Below, piece by piece: positions 27,001-34,523 of a DNA stretch of 64,000 nt. Made by a program: the position numbers and the translations under genes. The number at the start of each line of letters is the position of its first letter. Within the stretch, counting starts at the first letter, position 1. The notes beneath the pieces are model-generated. The model worked only from the letters and a program-made list of their open reading frames with translations, searched no databases and was not told where the DNA came from. This stretch comes from JAGVUD01 sp052033935 (GTDB lineage: Bacteria; Armatimonadota; UBA5829; DSUL01): positions 158,479 to 222,478 of the forward strand of contig JBPOJE010000011.1 in assembly GCA_052033935.1 (NCBI GenBank), in the 5' to 3' direction.

Positions 27001-27065
27001 CCCTGGCAACAGGAAAAAGGGTGAAGTATCGCATAGGTGGAGATCCGGGGCTGAGGCTATGGTGA
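24063..27065 (+). CDS. large secreted protein with OB-like module, fibronectin III and caspase-fold protease domain
   Basis: About 1000 residues from ATG 24063 (GGGAGG six bases upstream). Order: signal peptide; OB-like domains (VAVKGTLTTL..); the paired OB-like module at about residues 275-480 (VFYIQEPDRACGIKVV, GLLVRTTGKV, DYFYVDDGS); a fibronectin III domain (SASLVWDAAPVSSYAVFRG); a beta-sandwich region; and a C-terminal clan CD-like domain with GILFFSGHGEY (His near 831) and FVFFNTCFSGG (Cys near 909), then GLGAAYLGIVDTAEND and GDPGLRLW, as in gingipain/caspase-like peptidases. Probably an exported cysteine protease or inactive relative. It overlaps the next start by seven bases. Confidence 0.8.
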   Translation: MRVRSYFVAALPLFLFAGARVGVAAPIATATDVSAALAAPDGAAVSLQTVLVDKAARGYIVVRAPWSADERVVVVAAVNVKRWQPVAVKGTLTTLVNGIRAVRADEVLVYTDAEGAPVICPIPPPMTKGAIAASFSTAAAAIKLDELAMLAEDETPPVPDPTPPAVEPQYIVGTISEALALGEGSTVRVNGKPIASTGDDPTYGAYFVAGEDGSSDTLKTFSSAAASAEMRAAGLTGTIAIQPGVGKVLSTDSGPGNPPEGFHGLAELAVAVDVFGAKTKPDDMEVQLLGKVVSRAFPSEDVFYIQEPDRACGIKVVDAINAASVAPGDLVSVTGFISTNASGERYIEASTTEITGSIEPPVPTAMINRTLGGGDFHYNATTGAGQKGISGVAYGLNNVGLLVRTTGKVTAIGSDYFYVDDGSNLSDGAGHTGVRVANVPATTVSVGDYVGIVGISGLEGTNLACRRVLRPADTADVETLDPLAPANLTASAGNTSASLVWDAAPVSSYAVFRGASQSGSFTRIATATTTAYVDSGLTNGTTYWYKVASISLGEGTPTAAVSATPTGAAPMATMSNLAVNDGTLSVDYTATAGSSGDEPSMVAFGLDGALIWADTPGLHSHFVLDTTQFANGPHRLSITAISASAAGVLTSTTAVQDVAFDNFASSFTIPEVAYETAAISTVFAAPTSWTLRFLSGSQELASTSGTGTVVCYTWDSSQAYGNVTVELSYDEPGPLAAQKVRNGRTYVTHGVYPPTPLAWAAYYPADAVSGQELWYRQDYNAAASSLLDHFGVPPGNEWRGRIAGCGGWDTVIDPVLVEPDFWPGILFFSGHGEYVDRDKSMLYQGAVAGSFTGGRTCGLTALTPFGTPSGPIYMQAAGPALGNGGIFDPLTGRVAMTMVHKRLEFVFFNTCFSGGRSSSSRLPLLPLAFGLPRQRVSGLGAAYLGIVDTAENDDATLFNQTFWNYLEQGYTIARAAFHASLATGKRVKYRIGGDPGLRLW

Positions 27066-27610
27066 GGCCCTCGGTTGCCTTTGTGGCTGGGATTCTGGCC
27101 GGCGCCCTTCTGGCTGGAGGTGCAGCATTGCTGCTCAATCGAGAGTCCACCGTGGGTGCCAGGAGCGCACCGTGGCGTCCCGGCCTGGCAGAGCTGCGCG
27201 ACATGTTCACGGCCGATGTTCGCGCAGGGCGGACCCCGGACGAGGTTGTCATTATCGTCAAGCAGCAGTTCGCAACGGACGCGTATTGGACTCAAAAGCC
27301 GGCGGTCGGCTATATCGTCAGCCAAGGGCAGAAGTGGTCACTGCGGGCAGCGGTGACACAACTCTCTGAGCCTGTCGAAAGGCTGGACTTCGAAGGCCGG
27401 ACTTACCCGCTGCAGCGCCCCAGCCAAGAGGCACGGGTCCGGTTCAGAGCTCCAAGGGCCCCGGCTGGGCCCGCAATCCTGAGGATTAAGGTGGAGGTTA
27501 TGGTGGGGCCCACGCCGGCTCTGGCTAAGGCGCCTCTACTTGTCCCGCTGCGCCTGTCGGGCCTTCAGGCGACCGTGGCCCCAGATGGCGCCATTCGGCT
27601 TGCGCTGTGA
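27059..27610 (+). CDS. membrane-anchored protein of unknown function, coupled to the caspase-fold protein
   Basis: A 183-residue product beginning MVRPSVAFVAGILAGALLAGGAALLL, a single membrane anchor, followed by an outside domain rich in beta strands (AVGYIVSQGQKWSLRAAV, ERLDFEGRTYPLQRP). Its start overlaps the end of the large caspase-fold gene, so translation is coupled and the two proteins probably work together, for instance as anchor, chaperone or inhibitor of the protease (inference). No family recognised. Confidence 0.65.
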   Translation: MVRPSVAFVAGILAGALLAGGAALLLNRESTVGARSAPWRPGLAELRDMFTADVRAGRTPDEVVIIVKQQFATDAYWTQKPAVGYIVSQGQKWSLRAAVTQLSEPVERLDFEGRTYPLQRPSQEARVRFRAPRAPAGPAILRIKVEVMVGPTPALAKAPLLVPLRLSGLQATVAPDGAIRLAL

Positions 27611-27645
27611 TCATGGGCTGTGGCTGACAAGCTGTTACCATCCAC

Positions 27646-27787
27646 CATGTGCCGGCATCTCTGCTGCCAGCACGACGCCCGCGGGAGCTGTGCTTCCCAT
27701 GCTGCTGGCGGGCCATATGCAGCGCGAGGATGCGGAGCAGAGCACCGGCAGACATCGCTCGCGGGAGCAGAGATCCCGCGAGATCGG
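27646..27787 (+). repeat. dispersed repeat, diverged copy 3
   Basis: Keeps ATGTGCCGGCATCTCTGCTG at the start and GCGGGAGCAGAGATCCCGCG at the end, matching the order of blocks in the copies at 18979 and 22557, with the middle strongly changed. Same orientation. The remaining part of 27611-27894 holds only this repeat and the REP hairpin. Confidence 0.5.
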
Positions 27788-27850
27788 GGGGCTTGGGCAA
27801 ACCTGGTGTGCTGCCTTGGCGTTGCTGTCCTGGTGCGGAGCTGTTTGCGT

Positions 27851-27878
27851 GCTTCGGGGCTTCTTTTCGCCCCGAAGC
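27851..27878. repeat. REP hairpin left of the RAYT gene
   Basis: GCTTCGGGGC, an eight-base loop and GCCCCGAAGC form a perfect 10-bp stem. The whole 28-base unit is the exact reverse complement of the one at 28512-28539 on the other side of the transposase gene. Confidence 0.85.
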
Positions 27879-27894
27879 TCATCCTGATCCCGCG

Positions 27895-28452
27895 TCATAG
27901 CATCTCCTCCGTGGAGTCGATCCGCAATGGGCCGCTGCCGCAATCATACCAGGAGGCGCTGGAGAAGAGCCAATCCTCTGGAGTCTGGCACAGCCCCCGC
28001 CGCACCGGGTTGCTGTGCATATAGGCCAGCTTCGCCAGAAGGGCCTCGTCCGTAGTCACAGGCAGGCCGTGCCCGCGCTCCTTCCACACCCGCACCCGGC
28101 TCTTGCCCCGCGCAAGGCTGCGAGAAAGCTCCAGCCACTCTGCTGCCTGGGCGTTGCCACGCTCTGCCGCACGGGCCGTCATTGCCGTGATATCGCCCGA
28201 GAAGGTGCGCAGGCTCTGCACCAGGAACTTCCGAACGCTGTCTGCCGACGGCCCCCACAGCAGGATGTGGAAGTGCTCAGGCATCACCACGTAGCCCAGA
28301 ATTCGGACGCCAAAGCGCTCGCGACGGCTGTCCCAGATGGAGAGCAGCAGCGCGGCTGCGCGAGGGCTCCTCAGCACAGGAGTCCACTCGACGATGGTGC
28401 TGGTCCAGAACCAGCGCGCGCCGTCCTGCCACAGATTGTGATGGCGCGACAT
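27895..28452 (-). CDS. REP-associated tyrosine transposase (RAYT, Y1/IS200-like)
   Basis: The 185-residue product has the HUH motif of Y1 transposases in GYVVMPEHFHILLWGP (HFH) and the C-terminal Tyr-containing YMHSNPVRRGLCQTPEDW, which in RAYTs is followed by the W.(F/Y)SS.. segment seen here (WLFSSASWYDCG). RAYTs cut and join single-stranded REP hairpins. Two mirror-image REP units flank the gene at 27851-27878 and 28512-28539, as expected. The gene looks intact: full domain length and no internal stop. Confidence 0.92.
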   Translation of the reverse strand: MSRHHNLWQDGARWFWTSTIVEWTPVLRSPRAAALLLSIWDSRRERFGVRILGYVVMPEHFHILLWGPSADSVRKFLVQSLRTFSGDITAMTARAAERGNAQAAEWLELSRSLARGKSRVRVWKERGHGLPVTTDEALLAKLAYMHSNPVRRGLCQTPEDWLFSSASWYDCGSGPLRIDSTEEML

Positions 28453-28511
28453 GACGCAATCTTACCAGCCGGCCATATCCAGCGCAAGCACTCGGCTCGG
28501 TCTGGCTTCTG

Positions 28512-28539
28512 GCTTCGGGGCGAAAAGAAGCCCCGAAGC
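28512..28539. repeat. REP hairpin right of the RAYT gene
   Basis: Exact reverse complement of 27851-27878: a 10-bp GC-rich stem with an eight-base loop (GAAAAGAA here). It lies 60 bases upstream of the RAYT start. The rest of 28453-28759 contains only this unit, the dispersed repeat at 28561 and a short CGGGCTTCGGCCCG palindrome near 28673. Confidence 0.85.
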
Positions 28540-28560
28540 ACCGAAAGCACCGAAAACCGA

Positions 28561-28624
28561 GCCTTCGCTGACGGCCGGACTCACCGCCCGACTCCGGTGG
28601 CCACGAGACGCCCACGAGGGGCTA
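28561..28624 (+). repeat. dispersed repeat unit shared with 23252-23317
   Basis: GCCTTCGCTGACGGCCGGAC at the start and ACGCCCACGAGGGGCTA at the end match the unit at 23252-23317. The similarity continues through the downstream flank into the nucleotidyltransferase 3' end, so unit and gene fragment were duplicated together. Confidence 0.65.
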
Positions 28625-28759
28625 TGCTACAGGTTCTTCTCTGTGCTCCGGACTGCCACCACGCATGTTTCCGGGCTTCGGCCCGTCGTTCCAGAGAACT
28701 CCGAGCCGAAGCACAGTCCCGTTGTGATGGCGCGTGAGATGCCTCACGCGCCCGCGCTT

Positions 28760-29794
28760 TCACGCCCGCTTCGGGGAGACGATGACACCGTCGAACACGG
28801 CCGCGTTCGACTGAACCCGGCACCCGCGGCCCACCACGCAGCGCTCGATGCAGGTGTCGCGCAGAACCGCCGCCTCCGGCCACAGGATGCTCTGGCGAAC
28901 AGTGGCGCCCGATTCGACCACGCAGCCATCGGCGAGCACGGAATACTCCTGCACGTGCGCCCCGGCCTCGATGCGGCAGTTGTTGCCGATGACGACCGGA
29001 TACTCAATCTTCGCGGTCGGGTCTATTTCGACATTCTCCCCCATCCAGACGTACTTGCGCGCCTCTTTGTAAGGGAGATTGAGCGTAATGCGCCCGTCCA
29101 GCACGTCGTAGTGCGTCTGGCGGTATTCCGTCAGATTGCCGATATCGCGCCAGTAGCTGGACGTGAGGTGTCCGTACAGCCGCATCTTGCGCTCGATCAA
29201 CAGGGGCAGAAGGTCTTTGCCGAATCCGTACATCACGCCCTTCGGGATCAGCTCGAGCACAGCGGGTTCGAGGAAGTACACCCCCGTGTTGGCGGCGTTC
29301 GAGAACATGCTGCTGCCCCTGGGCTTCTCGACGAAACGGGTGATGCGTCCCCGCTCGTTGACGAGCGCGATGCCGTACTCGGACGGGTCCTCGACGAGAG
29401 ACAGCGCGATAGTGCACAGCGCCCTCTTCTCTTTGTGATTGCTCAGAATGCGGGTGAGGTCGAAGTCCGAGATGTCGTCGCCGCCGATGACAACAAACGT
29501 GTCGTCGAAGAAGTCCTCGGCCCGCTTCACGCTACCCGCGTCGCCCCACAGCCTGTCCTCCTCGGCATAGGTGAGGCGCACACCCAGGCGTGATCCGTCT
29601 CCCAGGGCCTTCTTGATCTGCCCTCCAAGATAGTGCAGGTTCACCATAATCTCGTTGAACCCGTGGCGGGCGAGCAGATGCAAGATATGCTCGATGTTCG
29701 GCTGGTTCACAATCGGGACCAGCGGCTTCGGGGTATTGCGGGTGAGGGGATCGAGCCGGCTGCCAACTCCAGCCGCCAGAATCATGGCCTTCAC
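28760..29794 (-). CDS. sugar-phosphate nucleotidyltransferase with left-handed beta-helix domain
   Basis: Forms NDP-sugars from a sugar 1-phosphate and NTP. The 344-residue protein has the N-terminal MKAMILAAGVGSRLDPLT with the G-X-G-(S/T)-R loop, KPLVPIVNQPN, catalytic aspartates in VIGGDDISDFDL, and a C-terminal hexapeptide-repeat domain (EIDPTAKIEYPVVIGNNCRI, CVVGRGCRVQ). It is most like mannose-1-phosphate guanylyltransferase / glucose-1-phosphate thymidylyltransferase homologues; the base and sugar cannot be fixed. First-strand neighbours are an aminotransferase and a second nucleotidyltransferase, so a role in surface glycan precursor synthesis is likely. Confidence 0.88.
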   Translation of the reverse strand: MKAMILAAGVGSRLDPLTRNTPKPLVPIVNQPNIEHILHLLARHGFNEIMVNLHYLGGQIKKALGDGSRLGVRLTYAEEDRLWGDAGSVKRAEDFFDDTFVVIGGDDISDFDLTRILSNHKEKRALCTIALSLVEDPSEYGIALVNERGRITRFVEKPRGSSMFSNAANTGVYFLEPAVLELIPKGVMYGFGKDLLPLLIERKMRLYGHLTSSYWRDIGNLTEYRQTHYDVLDGRITLNLPYKEARKYVWMGENVEIDPTAKIEYPVVIGNNCRIEAGAHVQEYSVLADGCVVESGATVRQSILWPEAAVLRDTCIERCVVGRGCRVQSNAAVFDGVIVSPKRA

Positions 29795-29896
29795 AGTGAC
29801 GGACCTCCTATCGAAAAGAAACCTTGCGGCGCGCGGCCGCTTTACACATTATCGGCTTTTGCTGACGGGCCTCCGCAGGGAACCAGAAGCTTCGCG

Positions 29897-31006
29897 TCAG
29901 GCGTGGGCTTTCTGGAACCGCAACACGCTTTCGGCGACACGCCGGACACTGTCGTCGGGAAGCTCGGGATAGACAGGCAGCGAAAGCACTTCACGGCAGG
30001 TCTTCTCGGCCTCGGGCATGTCACCCGGCTTGTAGCCGAACTTCGCGTAGGCGGGCTGAATGTGCAGCGGGCCCGGATAGTACACCGCGGAGTCTATCCC
30101 ATCGGCGGCAAGGTGCTGCTTGAGGTCGTCGCGGCGTTCCCCGCGGAGCGTGTACTGGTGCCACACATGCTCGTCGCCGGGGAGTTCGCAGGGGAGCGCG
30201 AGACCGCATCCTTCCAGCATTTCGTTGTAGATGGCGGCGTGCCTGCGGCGGGCGCCGTTCCATTCGGCGAGCCGCTTCAGCTTGACGCGCAGTATGGCGG
30301 CCTGAACCTCGTCGAGGCGGCTGCACCAGCCCGCGCACTGATAGTCGTATGTGCCGCCCGAGCCATGGAAGCGCAGCAACTTCACCTTCTCCGCCACATC
30401 GGTGTCGTTTGTGAGCACCATCCCGCCGTCGCCGAACGCGCCCAGATTCTTGGTGGGGAAGAACGAGAGCGTTGCGGCATCGCCGAACGCGCCGAGCGCC
30501 TTGCCGCGATGCTTCGCGCCGATGGCCTGCGCGCCGTCGGCGATGAGCTTGAGGCCGTGCGTTTTCGCTATCGCCTCCAGCGCGGTCATGTCCGCCATCT
30601 GGCCGTACAGATGCACGGGCAGGATGGCGCGGGTTTTGGGTGTGATGCTGGCCTCCACCTGAGTAGCGTCCAGGTTGAAAGTGCGCGGATCTATGTCAAC
30701 GTACACCGGGGCCCCGCCGATCTGAACGATGGTTTCGGTCGTGGCGACAAACGTGAACGGCGTCGTGATGACCTCGTCCCCGGGACCGACGCCGCAGGCG
30801 GCAAGGGCGAGCATAATCGCGTCGGTTCCGCTGGCGACAGCCACCGCATGCGCGGCCCCGTTCCTGGCGGCCAGTTCTTCTTCGAGAGTGGTGACATTGG
30901 GCCCCAGTATGAAGCGGCAGGACTGGAGCACTTCTTCGAGCACGGCGGACAGCTCACCGTGCAGGGACTGTACCTGAGCCTGGAGATCAGCCATATGAAT
31001 GCGCAT
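29897..31006 (-). CDS. DegT/DnrJ/EryC1/StrS-family sugar aminotransferase
   Basis: A PLP enzyme that aminates keto-sugar nucleotides. The 369-residue product has the family N-terminus (GPNVTTLEEELAARNGAAHAVAVASGTDAI, quoted in part), FTFVATTETI, the aspartate pair LIADGAQAIGAKH, and the PLP lysine in SFFPTKNLGAFGDGG. The C-terminal substrate lid is present (HQYTLR, YYPGPLHIQPAY). It starts six bases after the stop of the upstream nucleotidyltransferase gene; ATG 30994 four codons later is an alternative start. Part of the sugar-nucleotide cluster. Confidence 0.92.
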   Translation of the reverse strand: MRIHMADLQAQVQSLHGELSAVLEEVLQSCRFILGPNVTTLEEELAARNGAAHAVAVASGTDAIMLALAACGVGPGDEVITTPFTFVATTETIVQIGGAPVYVDIDPRTFNLDATQVEASITPKTRAILPVHLYGQMADMTALEAIAKTHGLKLIADGAQAIGAKHRGKALGAFGDAATLSFFPTKNLGAFGDGGMVLTNDTDVAEKVKLLRFHGSGGTYDYQCAGWCSRLDEVQAAILRVKLKRLAEWNGARRRHAAIYNEMLEGCGLALPCELPGDEHVWHQYTLRGERRDDLKQHLAADGIDSAVYYPGPLHIQPAYAKFGYKPGDMPEAEKTCREVLSLPVYPELPDDSVRRVAESVLRFQKAHA

Positions 31007-31012
31007 GACGGC

Positions 31013-32125
31013 TTATGCGGACCTTTCTGAATTGCCGACGATCCGCGTTCCGAAGCCGATGCGGCTTCCGGAAGCCAGCACCGCCCGCGCGGATATGGCG
31101 ACGTTGTCTTCAATGAACACGTCGCTGTCAATGATGCAGCCGCTGAGGTGAACGCTCTTGCCGATCGAGACATTGTCCAGAACAACGCTGTCCTCGAGCA
31201 CCGAGCCTTCCTGAATGCTGCAGCCCGCGCCCACACTAGTGTAGCCCTTGAGTTCGACATTGGCCTGAATCTGGACGCGATGCCCCACGTGAACTGTGGG
31301 CTCGATCATCACGTCGCTGCCGATCATCGCGTCGCCCGACTGATACCAGCCGCCCGGGGCGCGTTCGCCGGCGATATCCGCCGCCACGTCGCCGCTCAGC
31401 AGGGCGCGGTGCGCCTCAAGGTACTGCGGCGGACGCCCAATGTCCAGCCAGTAGCCGGTTGCCTCGGTCGCATAGATGCCCTTGTCTCCGGCGGCGAAGG
31501 ACGGGAAGAGCTGGCGCTCAAACGAGTAGGGTGTTTCGGCCGGGACATCCTGGAAGATGGTCGAATCGAGCACGTACATGCCCGCGTTGATCAACTCGGT
31601 TCCTTCCTGCTCCACAATGCCATGGGCAAGCTTGCGCTTCTGCTCTTCGCTCGGCTCGCGGAACTCCCTTACCTTGCCCGCCTCGTCGGTGATAATGACT
31701 CCGTACGGGCTCGGCGAGGGCACGCGATAGAGGGTCAGCGTAATCCGTGAACCGCTCTTTCGATGGAAGTCGCTCACTGCGGTCAGGTCGAAATCGGTGA
31801 GCACATCACCGTTGAAGATCAGGAGCGTGTCATCCTCGAAGAACTCCTCGGCGTTCTTGACCGCTCCCGCAGTCCCGAGGGGCACCTCTTCGATGGCGTA
31901 GCGCATCTTGACCCCGAACGCGGAGCCGTCTCCGAAATGCGCCTGGATCATCTCGGCCATATAGTTCGTGCAGAAGATGATCTCGGTGATGCCGTGCCTG
32001 CGCAGCAGCTCGACCTGGTACTCAAGAAACGGCTTGTTGACAACCGGGACGATCGGCTTGGGGCGGAGATAAGTCAGCGGACGAAGACGGGTACCCGGCC
32101 CGCCAGCGATAATGACACCCTTCAT
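31013..32125 (-). CDS. sugar-phosphate nucleotidyltransferase with left-handed beta-helix domain (second paralogue)
   Basis: A 370-residue NDP-sugar synthase: KGVIIAGGPGTRLRPLTYL, KPIVPVVNKPFLEYQ, EVPLGTAGAVKNA, LIFNGDVLTDFDL, and a hexapeptide-repeat C-terminus (MIEPTVHVGHRVQIQANVEL, in part). It is a distant paralogue of the protein at 28760-29794. The start chosen, ATG 32125, gives the normal family N-terminus; twelve further codons upstream are open but unlike the family. First gene of the three-gene sugar-nucleotide run. Confidence 0.9.
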   Translation of the reverse strand: MKGVIIAGGPGTRLRPLTYLRPKPIVPVVNKPFLEYQVELLRRHGITEIIFCTNYMAEMIQAHFGDGSAFGVKMRYAIEEVPLGTAGAVKNAEEFFEDDTLLIFNGDVLTDFDLTAVSDFHRKSGSRITLTLYRVPSPSPYGVIITDEAGKVREFREPSEEQKRKLAHGIVEQEGTELINAGMYVLDSTIFQDVPAETPYSFERQLFPSFAAGDKGIYATEATGYWLDIGRPPQYLEAHRALLSGDVAADIAGERAPGGWYQSGDAMIGSDVMIEPTVHVGHRVQIQANVELKGYTSVGAGCSIQEGSVLEDSVVLDNVSIGKSVHLSGCIIDSDVFIEDNVAISARAVLASGSRIGFGTRIVGNSERSA

Positions 32126-32394
32126 ATTGCGCGCATGCACCTCTGGAGCAAAATGTTTCACGGCTGCGCCCGTACAGGCTGCCGGTCAGGGGTGTTATAC
32201 CCCGAAACCGCCCAAGTCTGCACCTGCGGCGCCCGCCGGAAAGCCCCGGCAAGTGACGCGCTGCCTTCAGATTCCCTTGTCCGGACCAGCGTCCGCGCCA
32301 TCGAGCCCAGACGATTCCGTGATATCCATCATTGTCAATCCTTCCTGGAACTCTGTCTTGTACGCTATGATACGCTCGCGAGGAGAAGCAGGCG

Positions 32395-33372
32395 ATGGGC
32401 AGGGTCAGAATCGGTTTTGTTGGAGCAGGAGGCATGGGGCAGTGCGCGCATCTGCGCAACTACGTGACCGTGCCGGACTGCGAAGTGGTTGCCCTTGCCG
32501 AGATCCGGCCGAAGCTAAGACAGGCGATTGCCGGGCGCTACGGCATTGCGAAGGTGTACGCAAACGCGCGGGAGATGATCGAGGCGGAGAAGCTGGACGG
32601 AATCGTCGCGTCGCAGCCGTTCAACCGTCACGGCGTGATCGTGCCGGAGATTCTTGGGGCCGGGGTTCCGGTGTTCACCGAGAAGCCGCTTGCTGCGTCG
32701 GTGGAGGTGGGCGAACGCATTGTGGACGCGGTGGCGAAGAGCGGCACGTGGCACATGGTCGGCTATCACAAGCGCAGTGACCCCGCCAGCATGTTCGCGA
32801 GGGTGGAAATCGAGCGGCTGAAGGCATCGGGCGAGCTTGGCGGGCTGAAGTACGTGCGGATTCTGATGCCCGCCGGCATCGGACATGGACGAGGCAACCT
32901 TCCGCGCTTACACGGACTTCGTGAACTACTACATTCACCAGGTGAACCTGCTGCGCTTCTTCCTGGGCGAAAACTACAGGGTCACGTATGCCGAGCCGAC
33001 CCGTCGGGCGTGATGCTGGCGGCGGTCAGCGAATCGGGCGTCGCGGGTGTTATCGAGATGTCACCGTATCAGACGACGGTGGACTGGCAGGAGTCGGCGC
33101 TGATCGCGTTCGAGCGCGGATGGATCCGGGTGGACCTTCCCGCGCCGCTCGCGAGCAACCTGCCGGGCACGGTAACGATGTACCGCGACCCCGGAGACAC
33201 TCCGCCTGTGGCGATCACCCCTCAGCTTCCGTGGATTCACGCTATGCGCCAGCAGGCGATCAACTTCGTCGCGGCGATACGGGGCCAGGCAAGGCTGCCG
33301 TGCGAGGCAGCGGAGGCTCTTGAAGACCTGCGCGCCGCCCGCGAGTACATCCGGCTGCTGAAAGGTAGCTAG
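32395..33372 (+). CDS. Gfo/Idh/MocA-family oxidoreductase with two compensating frameshifts
   Basis: NAD(P)-dependent dehydrogenase family. RIGFVGAGGMGQCAHL is the Rossmann loop, FTEKPLA carries the conserved EKP lysine and MVGYHKRSDP follows. Between about 32880 and 33005 the frame gives no family sequence, whereas the neighbouring frame reads DEATFRAYTDFVNYYIHQ and onward RFFLGENYRVTYAEP, exactly the expected segment. The frame is then restored at SGVMLAAV. So there are two opposite-sign indels, plus probably a small deletion before the first. The encoded protein would carry about 40 wrong residues in its substrate domain. GGAG precedes ATG 32395. Confidence 0.8.
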   Translation: MGRVRIGFVGAGGMGQCAHLRNYVTVPDCEVVALAEIRPKLRQAIAGRYGIAKVYANAREMIEAEKLDGIVASQPFNRHGVIVPEILGAGVPVFTEKPLAASVEVGERIVDAVAKSGTWHMVGYHKRSDPASMFARVEIERLKASGELGGLKYVRILMPAGIGHGRGNLPRLHGLRELLHSPGEPAALLPGRKLQGHVCRADPSGVMLAAVSESGVAGVIEMSPYQTTVDWQESALIAFERGWIRVDLPAPLASNLPGTVTMYRDPGDTPPVAITPQLPWIHAMRQQAINFVAAIRGQARLPCEAAEALEDLRAAREYIRLLKGS

Positions 33373-34523
33373 CCGCCCTCGAACGCCGCGTCAATCTCGC
33401 CCGTGACGTCCAGGTCGGTCTCGTTGCGCTTCGCCAGCCGCAGGGCGTCGCGGGCGTCCGCACCGCCGATCTCCCCGAGCGCCCAGGCGGCGTGCGCGCG
33501 CACCATGGCGCTGCGGTCGCGCAGGAGCGCCCGCGCGAGTGCCGGAACGGAGGAGAGGTCTTTGAGATTGCCGAGGGCGATGCAGGCGTTGCGGCGCAGG
33601 CGGTTGCGCCCGATCCAGCCCGCAGCCCCGTGCCGCAGGGTTGCGGTGTAATCCGCCTTTGACATATGCAGCAGGGCAATCAGGTCAGGCGCGGCGGGCA
33701 TGGGGCCGGGCTCGAAGTCCGCGGGGCTGCCCTGCAGCGCGCCGGCGTTCTGCGGGCAGACCTCCTGGCAGATGTCGCAGCCGTAGATCATCCGTCCCAT
33801 CGAACGGCGCAGGGGCCGCGGGATGATTCCGCTCATCTGCGTGAGGTGCGAGATGCAGCGGTGGATGTCGACCTGGAACGGCGCGGCGATGGCCTCGTTT
33901 GGGCAGGCGGCCATGCAGAGACCGCACGAACCGCACCTGTCAGTATCGAGCGGAGGATCAAAAGGCAGCGCGGCGTCGGTGATGATCTCGCCCAGCACGA
34001 CCCAGCTTCCGTAGTCCGGAACGATGATGCAGGCGTTGCGTCCGAACCACCCCAGCCCACTCGCAAGCGCGGCCGCGCGGTCGAGAAGCGGGTCGGTATC
34101 GTGCAGAATGAGCGCGCCGGAGCCGGGGGCGAGTTCCTGCAGGTACCCGGTGATGAGCGTCAGCTTCTCGTGCAGCGCCTCGTGATAGTCCCTGCCCCGC
34201 GCAAAGCGCGCGACCTCCCCGGTCAGCCCGCCCGCGCTATGCGGGGACGCCTCAGCCGGGCGCAGATACGGCAGCGCGCAGCAGATGAGTGTCCTTGCGC
34301 CTTCCAGCAGGCGCTCAGGATGCGTGAAGCGATCCTCGCACCCTTCTGTCAGCCCGTACTCGCCGAGGAAGCCGACAGCGATCCGCTTTCGCAGATGCTC
34401 TTCGGCTTCCGCCAGATGCGCCGCCGGGCCGATGGCGAGGCCCGCGAGTCCGATCTCGCGGGCGTACGCTTTCAGCGAGGCTGCGGCCTCAGGCGCTCCC
34501 GTAATGCTTCCGGTTGAACTCAT
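33369..34523 (-). CDS. queG: epoxyqueuosine reductase
   Basis: Last step of tRNA queuosine synthesis, a cobalamin- and iron-sulfur-dependent reductase. The 384-residue product shows IGPAAHLAEAEEHLRKRI, GWFGRNACIIVPDYGSWVVL, two [4Fe-4S] motifs (CGSCGLCMAACP and CDICQEVCP, plus outlying cysteines), and a C-terminal HEAT-like repeat (LRRNACIALGNLKD). ATG 34523 with GGAG upstream overlaps the end of the URO-D gene by 35 bases; longer upstream frames are not QueG-like. Its end overlaps the convergent Gfo/Idh gene by four bases. Its B12 need fits with the corrinoid riboswitch elsewhere in the window. Confidence 0.93.
   Translation of the reverse strand: MSSTGSITGAPEAAASLKAYAREIGLAGLAIGPAAHLAEAEEHLRKRIAVGFLGEYGLTEGCEDRFTHPERLLEGARTLICCALPYLRPAEASPHSAGGLTGEVARFARGRDYHEALHEKLTLITGYLQELAPGSGALILHDTDPLLDRAAALASGLGWFGRNACIIVPDYGSWVVLGEIITDAALPFDPPLDTDRCGSCGLCMAACPNEAIAAPFQVDIHRCISHLTQMSGIIPRPLRRSMGRMIYGCDICQEVCPQNAGALQGSPADFEPGPMPAAPDLIALLHMSKADYTATLRHGAAGWIGRNRLRRNACIALGNLKDLSSVPALARALLRDRSAMVRAHAAWALGEIGGADARDALRLAKRNETDLDVTGEIDAAFEGG

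Noticed and set aside
32395..33372. Calling the Gfo/Idh gene a full pseudogene
   Set aside because: The frame stays open to the end because the two shifts cancel, so a protein would still be made; it is kept as a gene with the defect noted.
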